Assembly: GCA_963782495.1 (NCBI GenBank)
Contig: CAWAJU010000005.1
Span: forward strand, 186,001-250,000
Direction: 5' to 3'
Length of the DNA: 64,000 nucleotides
Source of the DNA: DASQBT01 sp963782495
Lineage (GTDB): Bacteria; Pseudomonadota; Gammaproteobacteria; Burkholderiales; Thiobacillaceae
In this document: in pieces, positions 45,007 through 53,984 of the stretch
Position numbering within the stretch: position 1 is the first letter of the stretch
Layout: every line of letters starts with the position of its first letter
Notes under the pieces: model-generated
What the model saw: only the letters and a program-made list of their open reading frames with translations
Told to the model about the DNA's origin: nothing
Database searches by the model: none
Translations under genes and position numbers: made by a program

Positions 45007-45748
45007 TCAGCTTCTTTCCATGCGGATGGTCGGGTTGTGGCGGACTGGCAGCCAGTTGCACCGCAAAGCCATCCGGATAACGCAAATCGACATAACGCAG
45101 CTGGCCTCCCAACCGGGCTTCCAGGCCCGGGTACTGAGCGGCAAAGCGACTCAGTCGGGCATCCGCCTCCTGCCGGCCCAGGGCCACTACCAAACCGTTC
45201 GCCAGCCTGAGCCGCCAGGCGAGGCGCGGCGACAGGTCGATCGACACCAGCGTGCTGCGCAGTGGCGCAAGCGTTCTTTCATAGCGTTGGTAGGCCGCCA
45301 TCACGTCCTGGCTGCTGCCGTCGGGGCCGTCAAACTGTGGCAGGCTGCCAGGCCAGCGTGCTTCGAATACTTCGCCCTGCGGATTGATCAGAGCGTCCTT
45401 GCCCCAGCGTCCGAACGGCACGTTCTCGGTCAGATGCACAACCAGCGCGCTGGGCCACACGCGCGCGACCTTGGCTTCGCGCACCCAGGGCAGTCTTTCA
45501 AACCCCTCACGGGCCGCTTCCATGTCCACGGAAAAGAAATTGCCGCGCAACACGCGCTGGGCCACCAGCCTCACATCGGACTGAGTGACGTGATGGAGAT
45601 CGCCCGTCACCTGTACGGTGCGCAGGCCGAACGCCGACAGCGACAAGCCCCAGGCCAATGCCGCATACGACAACAGGCCGCCGGCCAGCCAGTACAGCGC
45701 GGTGCCGAGCTTGTGCAGGGTTTGCGCGGTGCCGTTGTCAGCCGCCAT
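44999..45748 (-). CDS. ftsQ: Cell division protein FtsQ
   Basis: A 249-aa bitopic protein with one membrane helix (ALYWLAGGLLSYAALAWGL), then a POTRA domain starting VQVTGDLHHVTQSDVR, and FERLPWVREAKVARVWPSALVVHLTE. It links early and late divisome proteins through FtsB/FtsL. Its start overlaps the ddl 3' end by 11 bp. Confidence 0.95.
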   Translation of the reverse strand: MAADNGTAQTLHKLGTALYWLAGGLLSYAALAWGLSLSAFGLRTVQVTGDLHHVTQSDVRLVAQRVLRGNFFSVDMEAAREGFERLPWVREAKVARVWPSALVVHLTENVPFGRWGKDALINPQGEVFEARWPGSLPQFDGPDGSSQDVMAAYQRYERTLAPLRSTLVSIDLSPRLAWRLRLANGLVVALGRQEADARLSRFAAQYPGLEARLGGQLRYVDLRYPDGFAVQLAASPPQPDHPHGKKLNG

Positions 45749-46649
45749 TCAGGGTCTGCTCCAGGATCTTCACGCACAGATCTGCAAATGAAATGCCGGC
45801 CGCCCGGGCTGACATCGGCACCAGGCTATGGCTGGTCATGCCGGGCACGGTATTCACTTCCAGAAAATAGGGTTTGCCACTGCGGTCCAGCATCAAGTCA
45901 AGCCTCGCCCAACCCTTGCACCCCAGGACTCTGAACGCGCGCTGAACCAGGGGGTGCAGTTGTAGTTCGGCGTCCGGCGCCAATCCGGGGCAGTGATAAC
46001 GCGTGTCATCGCGGAAATACTTGGCTTGGTAGTCGTAGAATTCCGTTGCAGGTTCGATGCGTATGGATGGCAAGACCTGGTCTCCCAATACCGGAAACTG
46101 CACCTCCATTCCGTCGATGAAACATTCGGCCAGCACGATCGGGTCGTATTTCACCGCCTCGGCGTAGGCAGCTGGCAGTTCCTCAACCCGTTTCACCTTG
46201 CTGATCCCGATGCTCGAACCCTCGTTCGCGGGTTTCACGAACAGTGGCAGGCCAAGATCGGCTGCGATCGCCGCGAGGTCGCTGCGCTCGTCGAGCAGCA
46301 CGTGGCGCGCAACAGGAATACCCACTGCCTCCCATAGCAGCTTGGTGCGCCATTTGTCCATGCCGACCGCCGACGCCATCACACCACTGCCGGTGTAGGG
46401 AATGCCCATCATCTCAAGCGCGCCCTGGATGCTCCCATCCTCTCCATGGCGCCCGTGCAGTGCGATGAACACGCGTTCGAAATTCTCAGCTTCCAAAGCG
46501 TGCAGACTGCGTTCACCCGTGTCGAACGCGTACGCATCGACCCCTGCTTCACGCAGCGCCTGCAACACAGCGTTGCCGCTCATCAGCGAGACTTCCCGCT
46601 CGGCGGATGTGCCACCCAGGAGGACGCCGACCTTGCCGAACTGTTTCAC
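45738..46649 (-). CDS. ddl: D-alanine--D-alanine ligase
   Basis: A 303-aa ATP-grasp ligase making the D-Ala-D-Ala dipeptide for MurF. It has KVGVLLGGTSAEREVSLMSG, ALHGRHGEDGSIQGALEMMGIPYTGSG, KPANEGSSIGISKV, and Mg-site LEVNTVPGMTSHSLVP. GTG 46649 behind GAGGGG is the preferred start; a GTG eight codons earlier would overlap murB. Confidence 0.95.
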   Translation of the reverse strand: MKQFGKVGVLLGGTSAEREVSLMSGNAVLQALREAGVDAYAFDTGERSLHALEAENFERVFIALHGRHGEDGSIQGALEMMGIPYTGSGVMASAVGMDKWRTKLLWEAVGIPVARHVLLDERSDLAAIAADLGLPLFVKPANEGSSIGISKVKRVEELPAAYAEAVKYDPIVLAECFIDGMEVQFPVLGDQVLPSIRIEPATEFYDYQAKYFRDDTRYHCPGLAPDAELQLHPLVQRAFRVLGCKGWARLDLMLDRSGKPYFLEVNTVPGMTSHSLVPMSARAAGISFADLCVKILEQTLNGG

Positions 46650-46659
46650 CCCGCACCCC

Positions 46660-47640
46660 TCACTTTCGTTCACCTATAATCCGAACTTCGCGGATCAGGC
46701 GTACGTTGGTCATCTCTTCCACTTTCTCTTCCACGCGCTCAATCAAGCCCTCGATGTCCGCCGCGGTCGCGCCACCCAGATTCACGATGAAGTTGGCGTG
46801 GGTTTCCGAGACCTGGGCCTGCCTCACGCGCATGCCCTTGAGACCGCAGGCCTGAATCAGCCTTGCCGCGTAGTCCCCAGGCGGATTGCGAAATACGGAA
46901 CCGGCATTCGGCAGTTGCAGCGGCTGGGTAGCGATGCGCTGGGTGAGCAGCGCCTTGATCTTCTCCCGCGACGCGGCTCCGTCCCCCTTGGGAAAGCGGA
47001 ACCAGCCGCCGATGAACCATTCTTCTGCCGGCTCTTTCAGCGCGGCATGGCGATATCCCAGCATGTACTCGTCGGGCCGGCGTTCGTTCAGATGTCCCCG
47101 GCGATTCAGGGTCAGCGCCTGAATGACGTGGTTCCAGGTTTCCGAACCGTAGCAGCCGGCATTCATGGCCAGCGCGCCGCCCACGGTGCCGGGAATGCCG
47201 GCGAGAAACTCTGCTCCGGTCAGATTGTGATTGGCGGCAAAGCGGGCCAGCTTGGGCGAAGCCACGCCCGCCTCCGCATAAATCACGGCGGAGTTCTCCA
47301 TTCCCGGCGCAGGTGGCGGCAAGCCTGTGCTGCGGGCTTCCATGGCGATGTGATTGAGCACCCCGTGAAGCAGGATGACCACGCCCTTGAGCCCGCCGTC
47401 CCGTACCAGCAGATTGCTGCCCAGACCCACCACGTGGACCGCCTCGCTTGTGTCGAGCCCCTGCAGCAGCAGGCACAAATCGTCCAGGTCGGCCGGCACG
47501 TAAACCCGTTGCACCCGGCCGCCCGCGCGCCACGACACGTGTTGCGCCATCGATTCGTTATGCAGGAAGCGGCCGCGCAGTACCTTGCCCGCGCCACCCC
47601 TGCCCGGGTCCTCGGGAAAGCGGAAGCGCGCCAGGGTCAT
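46660..47640 (-). CDS. murB: UDP-N-acetylenolpyruvoylglucosamine reductase
   Basis: A 326-aa FAD enzyme reducing enolpyruvyl-UDP-GlcNAc to UDP-MurNAc. It has VVGLGSNLLVRDGGLKGVV, LAGIPGTVGGALAMNAGCYG, the catalytic Tyr-type region YMLGYRHA, and PNAGSVFRNPPGDYAARLI. The ATG overlaps the TGA of the repeat-derived mini-ORF upstream; GGAGG lies 7 nt ahead. Confidence 0.96.
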   Translation of the reverse strand: MTLARFRFPEDPGRGGAGKVLRGRFLHNESMAQHVSWRAGGRVQRVYVPADLDDLCLLLQGLDTSEAVHVVGLGSNLLVRDGGLKGVVILLHGVLNHIAMEARSTGLPPPAPGMENSAVIYAEAGVASPKLARFAANHNLTGAEFLAGIPGTVGGALAMNAGCYGSETWNHVIQALTLNRRGHLNERRPDEYMLGYRHAALKEPAEEWFIGGWFRFPKGDGAASREKIKALLTQRIATQPLQLPNAGSVFRNPPGDYAARLIQACGLKGMRVRQAQVSETHANFIVNLGGATAADIEGLIERVEEKVEEMTNVRLIREVRIIGERK

Positions 47641-47750
47641 CTCGTCGCCTCCGCATTTTCTGTCGTCAATTGAAGCCCCATCGTGTCGGCTGCAGGCGCC
47701 ATTCGCGGGCGTGCGGATCCCCGCATGCGGGGCCCCTCCTTACTGCTCAT
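47637..47750 (-). CDS. Repeat-encoded coupled mini-ORF 2 (37 aa)
   Basis: The second copy of the 110-bp repeat encodes a 37-aa frame starting MSSKEGPRMRGSARPRM. Its ATG overlaps the stop of mini-ORF 1 (ATGA), and its own TGA overlaps the murB ATG (ATGA). A GGGAGGGTGCGAC site precedes the ATG. Whether the peptide is stable or only a ribosome relay is unknown. Confidence 0.45.
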   Translation of the reverse strand: MSSKEGPRMRGSARPRMAPAADTMGLQLTTENAEATR

Positions 47751-47860
47751 GTCGCACCCTCCCCAAGAGAAGTGGGCAACTCAGTCAGCCTCGCGTCGGC
47801 TGCAGGCGCCATTCGCGGCCGTGCGGATCCCCGCATGCGGGGCCCCTCCTTACTGCTCAT
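47670..47860 (-). repeat. Two tandem copies of a 110-bp repeat in the murC-murB junction
   Basis: Reading on the minus strand, each unit begins ATGAGCAGTAAGGAGG, continues into a GGGGCCCCGCATGCGGGG palindrome, and ends with a Shine-Dalgarno-like stretch before the next ATG. The ATG-to-ATG period is exactly 110 bp (47860 to 47750). The first ~75 nt of the two copies are nearly identical. The same family is present at 55345-55569. Confidence 0.9.
47747..47860 (-). CDS. Repeat-encoded coupled mini-ORF 1 (37 aa)
   Basis: This frame also starts MSSKEGPRMRGSARPRM, again 37 aa, and ends SLGEGAT. Its ATG overlaps the murC TGA (ATGA), and its TGA overlaps the ATG of mini-ORF 2. The copies are identical for 22 residues and then diverge. 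Translation is inferred from the coupling; no product is known. Confidence 0.45.
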   Translation of the reverse strand: MSSKEGPRMRGSARPRMAPAADARLTELPTSLGEGAT

Positions 47861-49245
47861 GTCGCCGCCACCTTTGGCGCAACCTGGCCGATGGAACCCG
47901 CGCCCATCACCAGGACCACGTCGCGATCGCGCGCCTGTTCCCTGATGAGCTGGGGCAGGTCGGCCACGTTCTCCGCAAAAACAGGCTCGACCTTGCCTGC
48001 CACTCGAAGCGCACGCGCCAGGGCCCGCCCATCGGCTGCCACAATGGGCGCCTCGCCGGCGGCGTAGACCTCCGTCATCATCACGGCATCGGCCTCCGAC
48101 AGCACTTTGACGAAATCCTCGAAACAATCCCGGGTGCGGGTATATCGATGCGGTTGAAACACCAGGACCAGGCGCCGACCGGGAAACGCGCCACGCGCTG
48201 CGGCAAGGGTGGCGGCCATTTCCACGGGATGGTGGCCATAATCGTCCACCAATGTGAAACTGCCGCCGTCCTTTGCGGTGATCTCTCCGTAACGCTGGAA
48301 GCGCCGACCGACGCCGGTGAACTCGCTCAGCGCCTTGAGGATTGCGGCGTCATCGGCGCCGGTCTCGTTGGCCACGGCTATGGCCGCCAGCGCATTCAGC
48401 ACGTTGTGGCGGCCGGGAAGATTCAATACGACAGGCAGACGTGTTTCGCTGCCATTGCGGCGTATTGCGGTGAAGTGCATCTGGCCGTCAACCGCCCGCA
48501 CATCGATTGCCTGCAGGTCGGTGTCCGCGGCAAAGCCATAGCTGGTGACGGGTTTGGAAATCTGCGGCAGGATTTCGCGTACGTGCGGATCATCAATGCA
48601 CAGAACGGCACGGCCATAGAAAGGCAAGCGCTGGAGAAAATCGACAAACGCCTGTTTGAGCCGGTTGAAGTCATGACCATAGGTTTCCATGTGGTCGGCA
48701 TCGATGTTGGTGACCACGGACATCACCGGCGATAGCAGCAAGAAAGAGGCATCGGATTCGTCAGCCTCCACCACAATAAAGTCGCCCTTTCCCAAGCGCG
48801 CATTGGCGCCGGCCGCGTTGAGCCGGCCGCCGATAACGAAGGTGGGATCCATGCCGGCTTCGGACAGGCAGGACGCCACCAGGCTGGTGGTAGTCGTCTT
48901 GCCGTGGGTGCCGGCGATGGCGATGCCTTGGCGCAGGCGCATCAATTCGGCCAGCATCATGGCACGCGGCACCACCGGAATATGGCGGTCGCGCGCGGCC
49001 AGCACTTCGGGGTTGTCCTGTGTCACTGCGGTTGAAGTCACCACCGCATCCGCCATGCCTATATTGTCGGCGGCATGGCCGGTCACCATCCTGGCGCCCA
49101 TCGCACTCAGCCGCCGGGTTGCGGCATTTTCGGCCAGGTCGGAACCGGAAACCGTGTAGCCCAGATTCACCAGCACCTCGGCGATGCCGCTCATGCCGGC
49201 ACCACCGGCGCCGACGAAATGGATGTGTCGGACTGCGTGCTTCAT
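47857..49245 (-). CDS. murC: UDP-N-acetylmuramate--L-alanine ligase
   Basis: A 462-aa Mur ligase adding L-Ala to UDP-MurNAc. It has HIHFVGAGGAGMSGIAEVL at the N-terminus, ATP motif GTHGKTTTTSLVASCL, EADESDASFL and DDYGHHPVEMAATL. The start at 49245 overlaps the murG stop by ATGA. The stop runs straight into the 110-bp repeats. Confidence 0.97.
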   Translation of the reverse strand: MKHAVRHIHFVGAGGAGMSGIAEVLVNLGYTVSGSDLAENAATRRLSAMGARMVTGHAADNIGMADAVVTSTAVTQDNPEVLAARDRHIPVVPRAMMLAELMRLRQGIAIAGTHGKTTTTSLVASCLSEAGMDPTFVIGGRLNAAGANARLGKGDFIVVEADESDASFLLLSPVMSVVTNIDADHMETYGHDFNRLKQAFVDFLQRLPFYGRAVLCIDDPHVREILPQISKPVTSYGFAADTDLQAIDVRAVDGQMHFTAIRRNGSETRLPVVLNLPGRHNVLNALAAIAVANETGADDAAILKALSEFTGVGRRFQRYGEITAKDGGSFTLVDDYGHHPVEMAATLAAARGAFPGRRLVLVFQPHRYTRTRDCFEDFVKVLSEADAVMMTEVYAAGEAPIVAADGRALARALRVAGKVEPVFAENVADLPQLIREQARDRDVVLVMGAGSIGQVAPKVAAT

Positions 49246-50348
49246 CGTGCCAACTCTTCGCACACATCACCCACTGCGCGGGTTGCGTCCGGTTTCGCCA
49301 AAACCTGGGCACGATGCGACATGGCGACCAGGGTTTCGCGATCCAGGCTCTTTAAAAGGTCGGCGAGCTTTTCCGGGCTCAGATCCTTCTGCTGCATCAA
49401 CCACCCGGCATTCGCTTCGCTCAGGAAGCGCGCATTGGTGGTCTGATGGTCATCCACGGCAAACGGGAAGGGCACCAGCACCGCCGGCACGCCGGCGCAG
49501 GCCAGTTCCGCGACCGTCATGGCACCGGCCCGACACACTGCAAGATCGCACCATTCATACAGCGTGGCCATGTCCTCGATGTAATCGCGGATGTCTGCAT
49601 CCACTCCCGCCGCCGCGTAATTGGCTTCCAGTACCTGCCGATGCTGGCGGCCGGATTGATGCACCACCTGAGGACGCCGGGCGGCCGGGATCAGCGCCAG
49701 GGCTTCCGGCAGCAAGGTATTGAGCGCCGAGGCGCCGAGGCTGCCGCCCACCACCAGCAGGCGCAGGGAACCATCACGCCCACTGTAGCGATGTTCTTCA
49801 TTCGCCAGGCAGGCAATTTCGGCGCGCACCGGATTGCCCACCCACAGGGTGTCCACCTTGCGGCACGGCAAGGGCTTGTCCTTGTCGCCCTGGAACGCTG
49901 ATGGAAACGCCCCCAGCACCCGGTCGGCCAAACAGGCCAGGATGCGGTTGGTCAGGCCGGCAATCGAATTCTGTTCGTGTACCACCAGCGGTTTTCCCAG
50001 CAGCGATGCCATCATCCCGCCGGGGAACGCGGTGTACCCGCCCATGCCCAGCACCACGTCAGGCCGCCGCGCCAGGATCGCCTTGAGGCTTTGGTAGAAG
50101 GCCCGCAGCAGCATGAGCGGAGCCAGGAACAGGCGAACCGCGCCATTGCCACGCAGGCCGCTCATCGATAGCCAAATCATCTCGAAGCCCGCTTCCGGCA
50201 CCACACGCGCTTCCAGTCCGCTTCGGGTGCCCAGCCAGCAAACCTGCCAGCCCCGCGTGCGCATTTCATGCGCCACGGCCAGTGCAGGATAGACGTGGCC
50301 GCCGGTGCCGCCGGCCATGACCATGAGGGTCCGGTTGGCTGCATGCAT
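49242..50348 (-). CDS. murG: UDP-GlcNAc:undecaprenyl-PP-MurNAc-pentapeptide GlcNAc transferase
   Basis: A 368-aa peripheral membrane glycosyltransferase that makes lipid II from lipid I. It has MVMAGGTGGHVYPALAVAHEM, GMGGYTAFPGGMMA, VVHEQNSIAGLTNRIL, VVGGSLGASALN, and CRAGAMTVAELACAGVPAVLVP. The start at 50348 overlaps the ftsW stop (TGATG); longer frames run antiparallel through ftsW and are discarded. Confidence 0.97.
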   Translation of the reverse strand: MHAANRTLMVMAGGTGGHVYPALAVAHEMRTRGWQVCWLGTRSGLEARVVPEAGFEMIWLSMSGLRGNGAVRLFLAPLMLLRAFYQSLKAILARRPDVVLGMGGYTAFPGGMMASLLGKPLVVHEQNSIAGLTNRILACLADRVLGAFPSAFQGDKDKPLPCRKVDTLWVGNPVRAEIACLANEEHRYSGRDGSLRLLVVGGSLGASALNTLLPEALALIPAARRPQVVHQSGRQHRQVLEANYAAAGVDADIRDYIEDMATLYEWCDLAVCRAGAMTVAELACAGVPAVLVPFPFAVDDHQTTNARFLSEANAGWLMQQKDLSPEKLADLLKSLDRETLVAMSHRAQVLAKPDATRAVGDVCEELAR

Positions 50349-51505
50349 CAGAACGTCTTCCCGCGCATCATTTGTCGCTGCTCCCAGTCGATGCGCAGCA
50401 GGATCGACACTGCCATGCAGTTGGCGACGATGCCGCTGCCGCCGTAGGAAAGAAACGGCAGGGTCAGGCCCTTGGTGGGCAGCAAGCCCATGTTGACGCC
50501 CATGTTGATGCCGGCCTGCACGCCCAGCCAGATGCCGATCCCCTGGGCCACCAGGGCGCTGAAGTTGCGTTCCAGTTTGGCCGCGCGCAAGCCGATCATG
50601 AAAGCCTTGATGGTGAGCAGCACGAACAGGGCGATCACCGCTGCCACGCCAATGAAGCCCAATTCCTCGGCAATGATCGCGAGGAGAAAGTCGGTATGGG
50701 CTTCCGGCAGGTAGAACAACTTTTCCACGCTGCCACCCAGGCCCAGACCCAGCCACTCTCCCCGGCCGAACGCGATGAGGGCATGGGAGAGCTGGTAGCC
50801 ACGGCCGTAGGGGTCATCAAACGGTCGCAAAAAACCCAGCATTCGTTCCATCCGGTAAGGCGAGATGACAATCAAGCCCGCAAAGCCCACCATCAGCACG
50901 CCTACCAGAGCGGCGAAAATCTTCCAGTTGAGTCCGCCCAGAAACAGGATGCCCATGGCAATGGCCACGATCACCACGAAGGCACCAAAGTCCGGTTCCA
51001 GCAACAGCAGGGCACCGGACAACATCATCACGCCGGCCATGGGCAGGAATCCCTTCTTGATGTCATCCATGAACGCGGCCTTGCGGGTGGTGTAATCCGC
51101 CGCATAGATCACGGCAAAGAACTTCATCAATTCCGAAGGCTGCAGATTGGCGAAGCCCAGACCGATCCAGCGACGGCTGCCATTCACGACCTTGCCGATG
51201 TGCGGGATCAGCACCACCACTAGCAGCAGCAGACCGGAGAAGAATAGCCACGGCGCCATTTGCTGCCAGGCCCGCATGGGGATCTGGAACACGGCCACCG
51301 CCATGGCGAGCGCCATCAAGGAATAGACCGCCTGACGCAGCAGAAAGTAATGGCCCTGGTGGCCGGTTTGACGCATGCCTTCAGCGGTGGCGATGGATGC
51401 GGAATAAATCATCACCAGGCCGATCACCAGCAGCGCAATGGTCAGCCACAGCAGACCGAAATCCAGTTCGGCGGTGGGCTTGAGTTTACGGGCGGAATAG
51501 ATCAT
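50348..51505 (-). CDS. ftsW: Lipid II polymerase / division protein FtsW
   Basis: A 385-aa SEDS-family membrane glycosyltransferase, about ten helices. Conserved segments: MIYSASIATAEG, GSRRWIGLGFANLQPSELMK, LEPDFGAFVV, SHALIAFGRGEWLGLGLGGSVEKLFYLPEAHTDFL and KGLTLPFLSYGGSG. It works with FtsI in septal peptidoglycan synthesis. Its ATG overlaps the murD stop. Confidence 0.97.
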   Translation of the reverse strand: MIYSARKLKPTAELDFGLLWLTIALLVIGLVMIYSASIATAEGMRQTGHQGHYFLLRQAVYSLMALAMAVAVFQIPMRAWQQMAPWLFFSGLLLLVVVLIPHIGKVVNGSRRWIGLGFANLQPSELMKFFAVIYAADYTTRKAAFMDDIKKGFLPMAGVMMLSGALLLLEPDFGAFVVIVAIAMGILFLGGLNWKIFAALVGVLMVGFAGLIVISPYRMERMLGFLRPFDDPYGRGYQLSHALIAFGRGEWLGLGLGGSVEKLFYLPEAHTDFLLAIIAEELGFIGVAAVIALFVLLTIKAFMIGLRAAKLERNFSALVAQGIGIWLGVQAGINMGVNMGLLPTKGLTLPFLSYGGSGIVANCMAVSILLRIDWEQRQMMRGKTF

Positions 51506-52902
51506 CAGCCCGCGTCCCCACCCAATGCGTGCACTGCAGCAACGAATACCTCGGCCCGATGCAGATAACTGCGGAACATGTCGAAGCTGGCGCAGGCCGG
51601 CGAAAGCAATACGGCGTCACCTGGATGAGCCAGGCTGCGCGCGGCCTTGACCGCATCTTCCAGCGTATCGGCGGACACGACGGGGACAGCCACGCCCGCC
51701 AGTATTCTTCCAATCTCCGGACCATCGCGGCCGATCAGAATCACCGCCCGAGCATTGGCTTCCACCGCCTGTCTCAGGGGTGCAAAATCCTGGCCCTTGC
51801 CGTCACCGCCCAGAATCACCACGACCTTGCGTCCCATGCCATACATGGCCGCCTCGGTTGCGCCGACATTGGTGCCTTTGGAGTCGTCGTAGTAAGCGAC
51901 GCCATCGATGTCTGCCACCCGCTCCATCCGGTGCGGCAGGCCCTTGAAATGGCGCAAGCCTTGCAAGGCTTGGGTTTCCGGCACGCCGATGGATGTGGCC
52001 AGGGCCAGGGCCGCCAGCGCATTCGCGACATTGTGCAAACCCGTGATGGGTATCTCGCTGACCGGCATCAGCTGCCGGGAGTCCTCACACAGTTCGCCTT
52101 CGCACACGCCGAAATGCCCGGCTGTCGGCAGTGTGTGTATGCCGAAGGTCACGCGCTTGCGATCCGGCCAGGCCATGGCCATTACCCGCGGATCTTCCCG
52201 GTTCAGTACTTGCACGCCGTTGCCCGAGAATATGCGCGCCTTGGCGGCCGCATAGCGTTCCAGGTTCGGGTAACGGTCCAGGTGATCTTCACTGACATTG
52301 AGGACCGTCGCCGCATCGGCGTTGAGGCTGGACGTGGTTTCGAGCTGGAAACTGGACAACTCCAGCACCCACACCTGGGGCATAGCGATCTCGCCCACAT
52401 CCACTTCCGTCAGTGCGTCCAGCACCGGCAAACCAATATTTCCCGCCACGCAGGTGCGCAAGCCGGCCGCTCTGCACATCTCGCCCACCAGGGCGGTGGT
52501 GGTGCTCTTGCCGTTCGACCCGGTAATGGCGACCACCTTCATCGTGTAGCCCGAGTTCTGGTTGAGGGCAAAGATGGCGCGTGCAAACAGTTCAACGTCG
52601 CCCAGGACTTCGATATCCCTCGCCCTCGCTCTTGCCACCGCCGGTTCCGCCAGCGACAGACCGGGACTCAAGACCAGCAGATCGACTGCCTGCAGGATTT
52701 CATCCCGAAATGGACCGGTGTGAAGCGCGATATCGGGAAACTTCTCCTGCAGGATGCGGGCATGGGGCGGATGGGTCCGCGTGTCTGCCACGCTGACTAC
52801 CGCTCCGCGCGCCACCAGCCAGCGCACACAGGACAGACCCGTATCCCCCAGTCCGAGGACCAGGGCCTTCTTGCCGGAAAGTTGCAGGCAGTCGTAGTTC
52901 AT
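51505..52902 (-). CDS. murD: UDP-N-acetylmuramoyl-L-alanine--D-glutamate ligase
   Basis: A 465-aa Mur ligase. It has KKALVLGLGDTGLSCVRWL, ATP motif ITGSNGKSTTTALVGEMC, ELSSFQLE, NVSEDHLDRYPNLERY, YYDDSKGTNVGAT, and LSPACASFDMF. The start at 52902 overlaps the mraY stop (ATGA). A longer frame continues antisense-like through mraY and is not used. Confidence 0.97.
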   Translation of the reverse strand: MNYDCLQLSGKKALVLGLGDTGLSCVRWLVARGAVVSVADTRTHPPHARILQEKFPDIALHTGPFRDEILQAVDLLVLSPGLSLAEPAVARARARDIEVLGDVELFARAIFALNQNSGYTMKVVAITGSNGKSTTTALVGEMCRAAGLRTCVAGNIGLPVLDALTEVDVGEIAMPQVWVLELSSFQLETTSSLNADAATVLNVSEDHLDRYPNLERYAAAKARIFSGNGVQVLNREDPRVMAMAWPDRKRVTFGIHTLPTAGHFGVCEGELCEDSRQLMPVSEIPITGLHNVANALAALALATSIGVPETQALQGLRHFKGLPHRMERVADIDGVAYYDDSKGTNVGATEAAMYGMGRKVVVILGGDGKGQDFAPLRQAVEANARAVILIGRDGPEIGRILAGVAVPVVSADTLEDAVKAARSLAHPGDAVLLSPACASFDMFRSYLHRAEVFVAAVHALGGDAG

Positions 52903-53984
52903 CTCAGCTTCAACGTCGACAACCCAATCAGCACCAGCATCATGGAAATGATCCAAAACCTGACCACGACCTGCGTCTCCTTCCAGCCCTTGAGCTCGTA
53001 GTGGTGATGTATGGGTGCCATGCGGAAGATGCGCTTGCCGGTCAGCTTGAAGCTGGCGACCTGGATCATCACCGAGAGGGTTTCCATGACGAACACGCCG
53101 CCCATGATGAACAGCACGATCTCCTGCCGGACAATGACCGCAACCACGCCGAGTGCAGCACCCAGCGCCAGGGCACCCACATCGCCCATGAACACCTCGG
53201 CCGGATACGCGTTGAACCAAAGGAAAGCCAGGCCGGCGCCGGCAATGGCGGCGCAGAACACGATCAGTTCGCCGGCCCCCGGAATGTGTGGGAGCCCAAG
53301 ATATCTGGAGAACACCGCGTTGCCTGCAACGTAGGCGAAGATCCCCAAGGCCGATGCCACCATGACCGTGGGAAGGATGGCGAGCCCGTCGAGGCCGTCG
53401 GTCAGGTTGACCGCATTGGATGAGCCGACGATGACGAAATAGGTCAGCACCAAAAAGCCCAGGGCGCCGAGCGGAATCGCCACGTGTTTGAAGAAGGGCA
53501 CGATCAGCTCTGTCTGCGCCGGCAGATCGGTGGTGTACACAATCGCGAGCGCGGCGCCAATGCCGAACACGGACTGCCACAGGTACTTCCAGCGTGCGAT
53601 GAGTCCCTTGGGATTCTTGTGCACGATCTTCCTGAAATCGTCCACCCAGCCGATCGCACCAAAGCCCAGGGTCGTCAGCAGCGCGATCCAGACATAGCGG
53701 CTGTGGAGATCCATCCAGAGCAGGGTGGCAATCGCCACCGAAACCAGGATCAGCGCACCGCCCATGGTCGGCGTGCCGGCCTTCACCAGATGGGTTTGCG
53801 GACCGTCATCGCGCACCGACTGGCCGAACTTCATGATCTTGAGCCGGTTGATCATCCACGGACCGACCACAAAGGAAATGCTCATGGAGGTCAGCACTGC
53901 CAGCACCGCGCGCAGGGTCAGGTAATTGAAGACGTTGAATGCCCTGATGTTCTGACCGACGGTTTGGAACAGCCATAGCAGCAT
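52899..53984 (-). CDS. mraY: Phospho-N-acetylmuramoyl-pentapeptide transferase
   Basis: A 361-aa polytopic enzyme that makes lipid I. It has KAGTPTMGGALIL, the Asp-rich GWVDDFRKIVHKNPKGL, NAVNLTDGLDGLAI, FMGDVGALALGAALG, and the His-rich MAPIHHHYELKGWKE. It overlaps murF by one base upstream and murD by four downstream. Confidence 0.97.
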   Translation of the reverse strand: MLLWLFQTVGQNIRAFNVFNYLTLRAVLAVLTSMSISFVVGPWMINRLKIMKFGQSVRDDGPQTHLVKAGTPTMGGALILVSVAIATLLWMDLHSRYVWIALLTTLGFGAIGWVDDFRKIVHKNPKGLIARWKYLWQSVFGIGAALAIVYTTDLPAQTELIVPFFKHVAIPLGALGFLVLTYFVIVGSSNAVNLTDGLDGLAILPTVMVASALGIFAYVAGNAVFSRYLGLPHIPGAGELIVFCAAIAGAGLAFLWFNAYPAEVFMGDVGALALGAALGVVAVIVRQEIVLFIMGGVFVMETLSVMIQVASFKLTGKRIFRMAPIHHHYELKGWKETQVVVRFWIISMMLVLIGLSTLKLR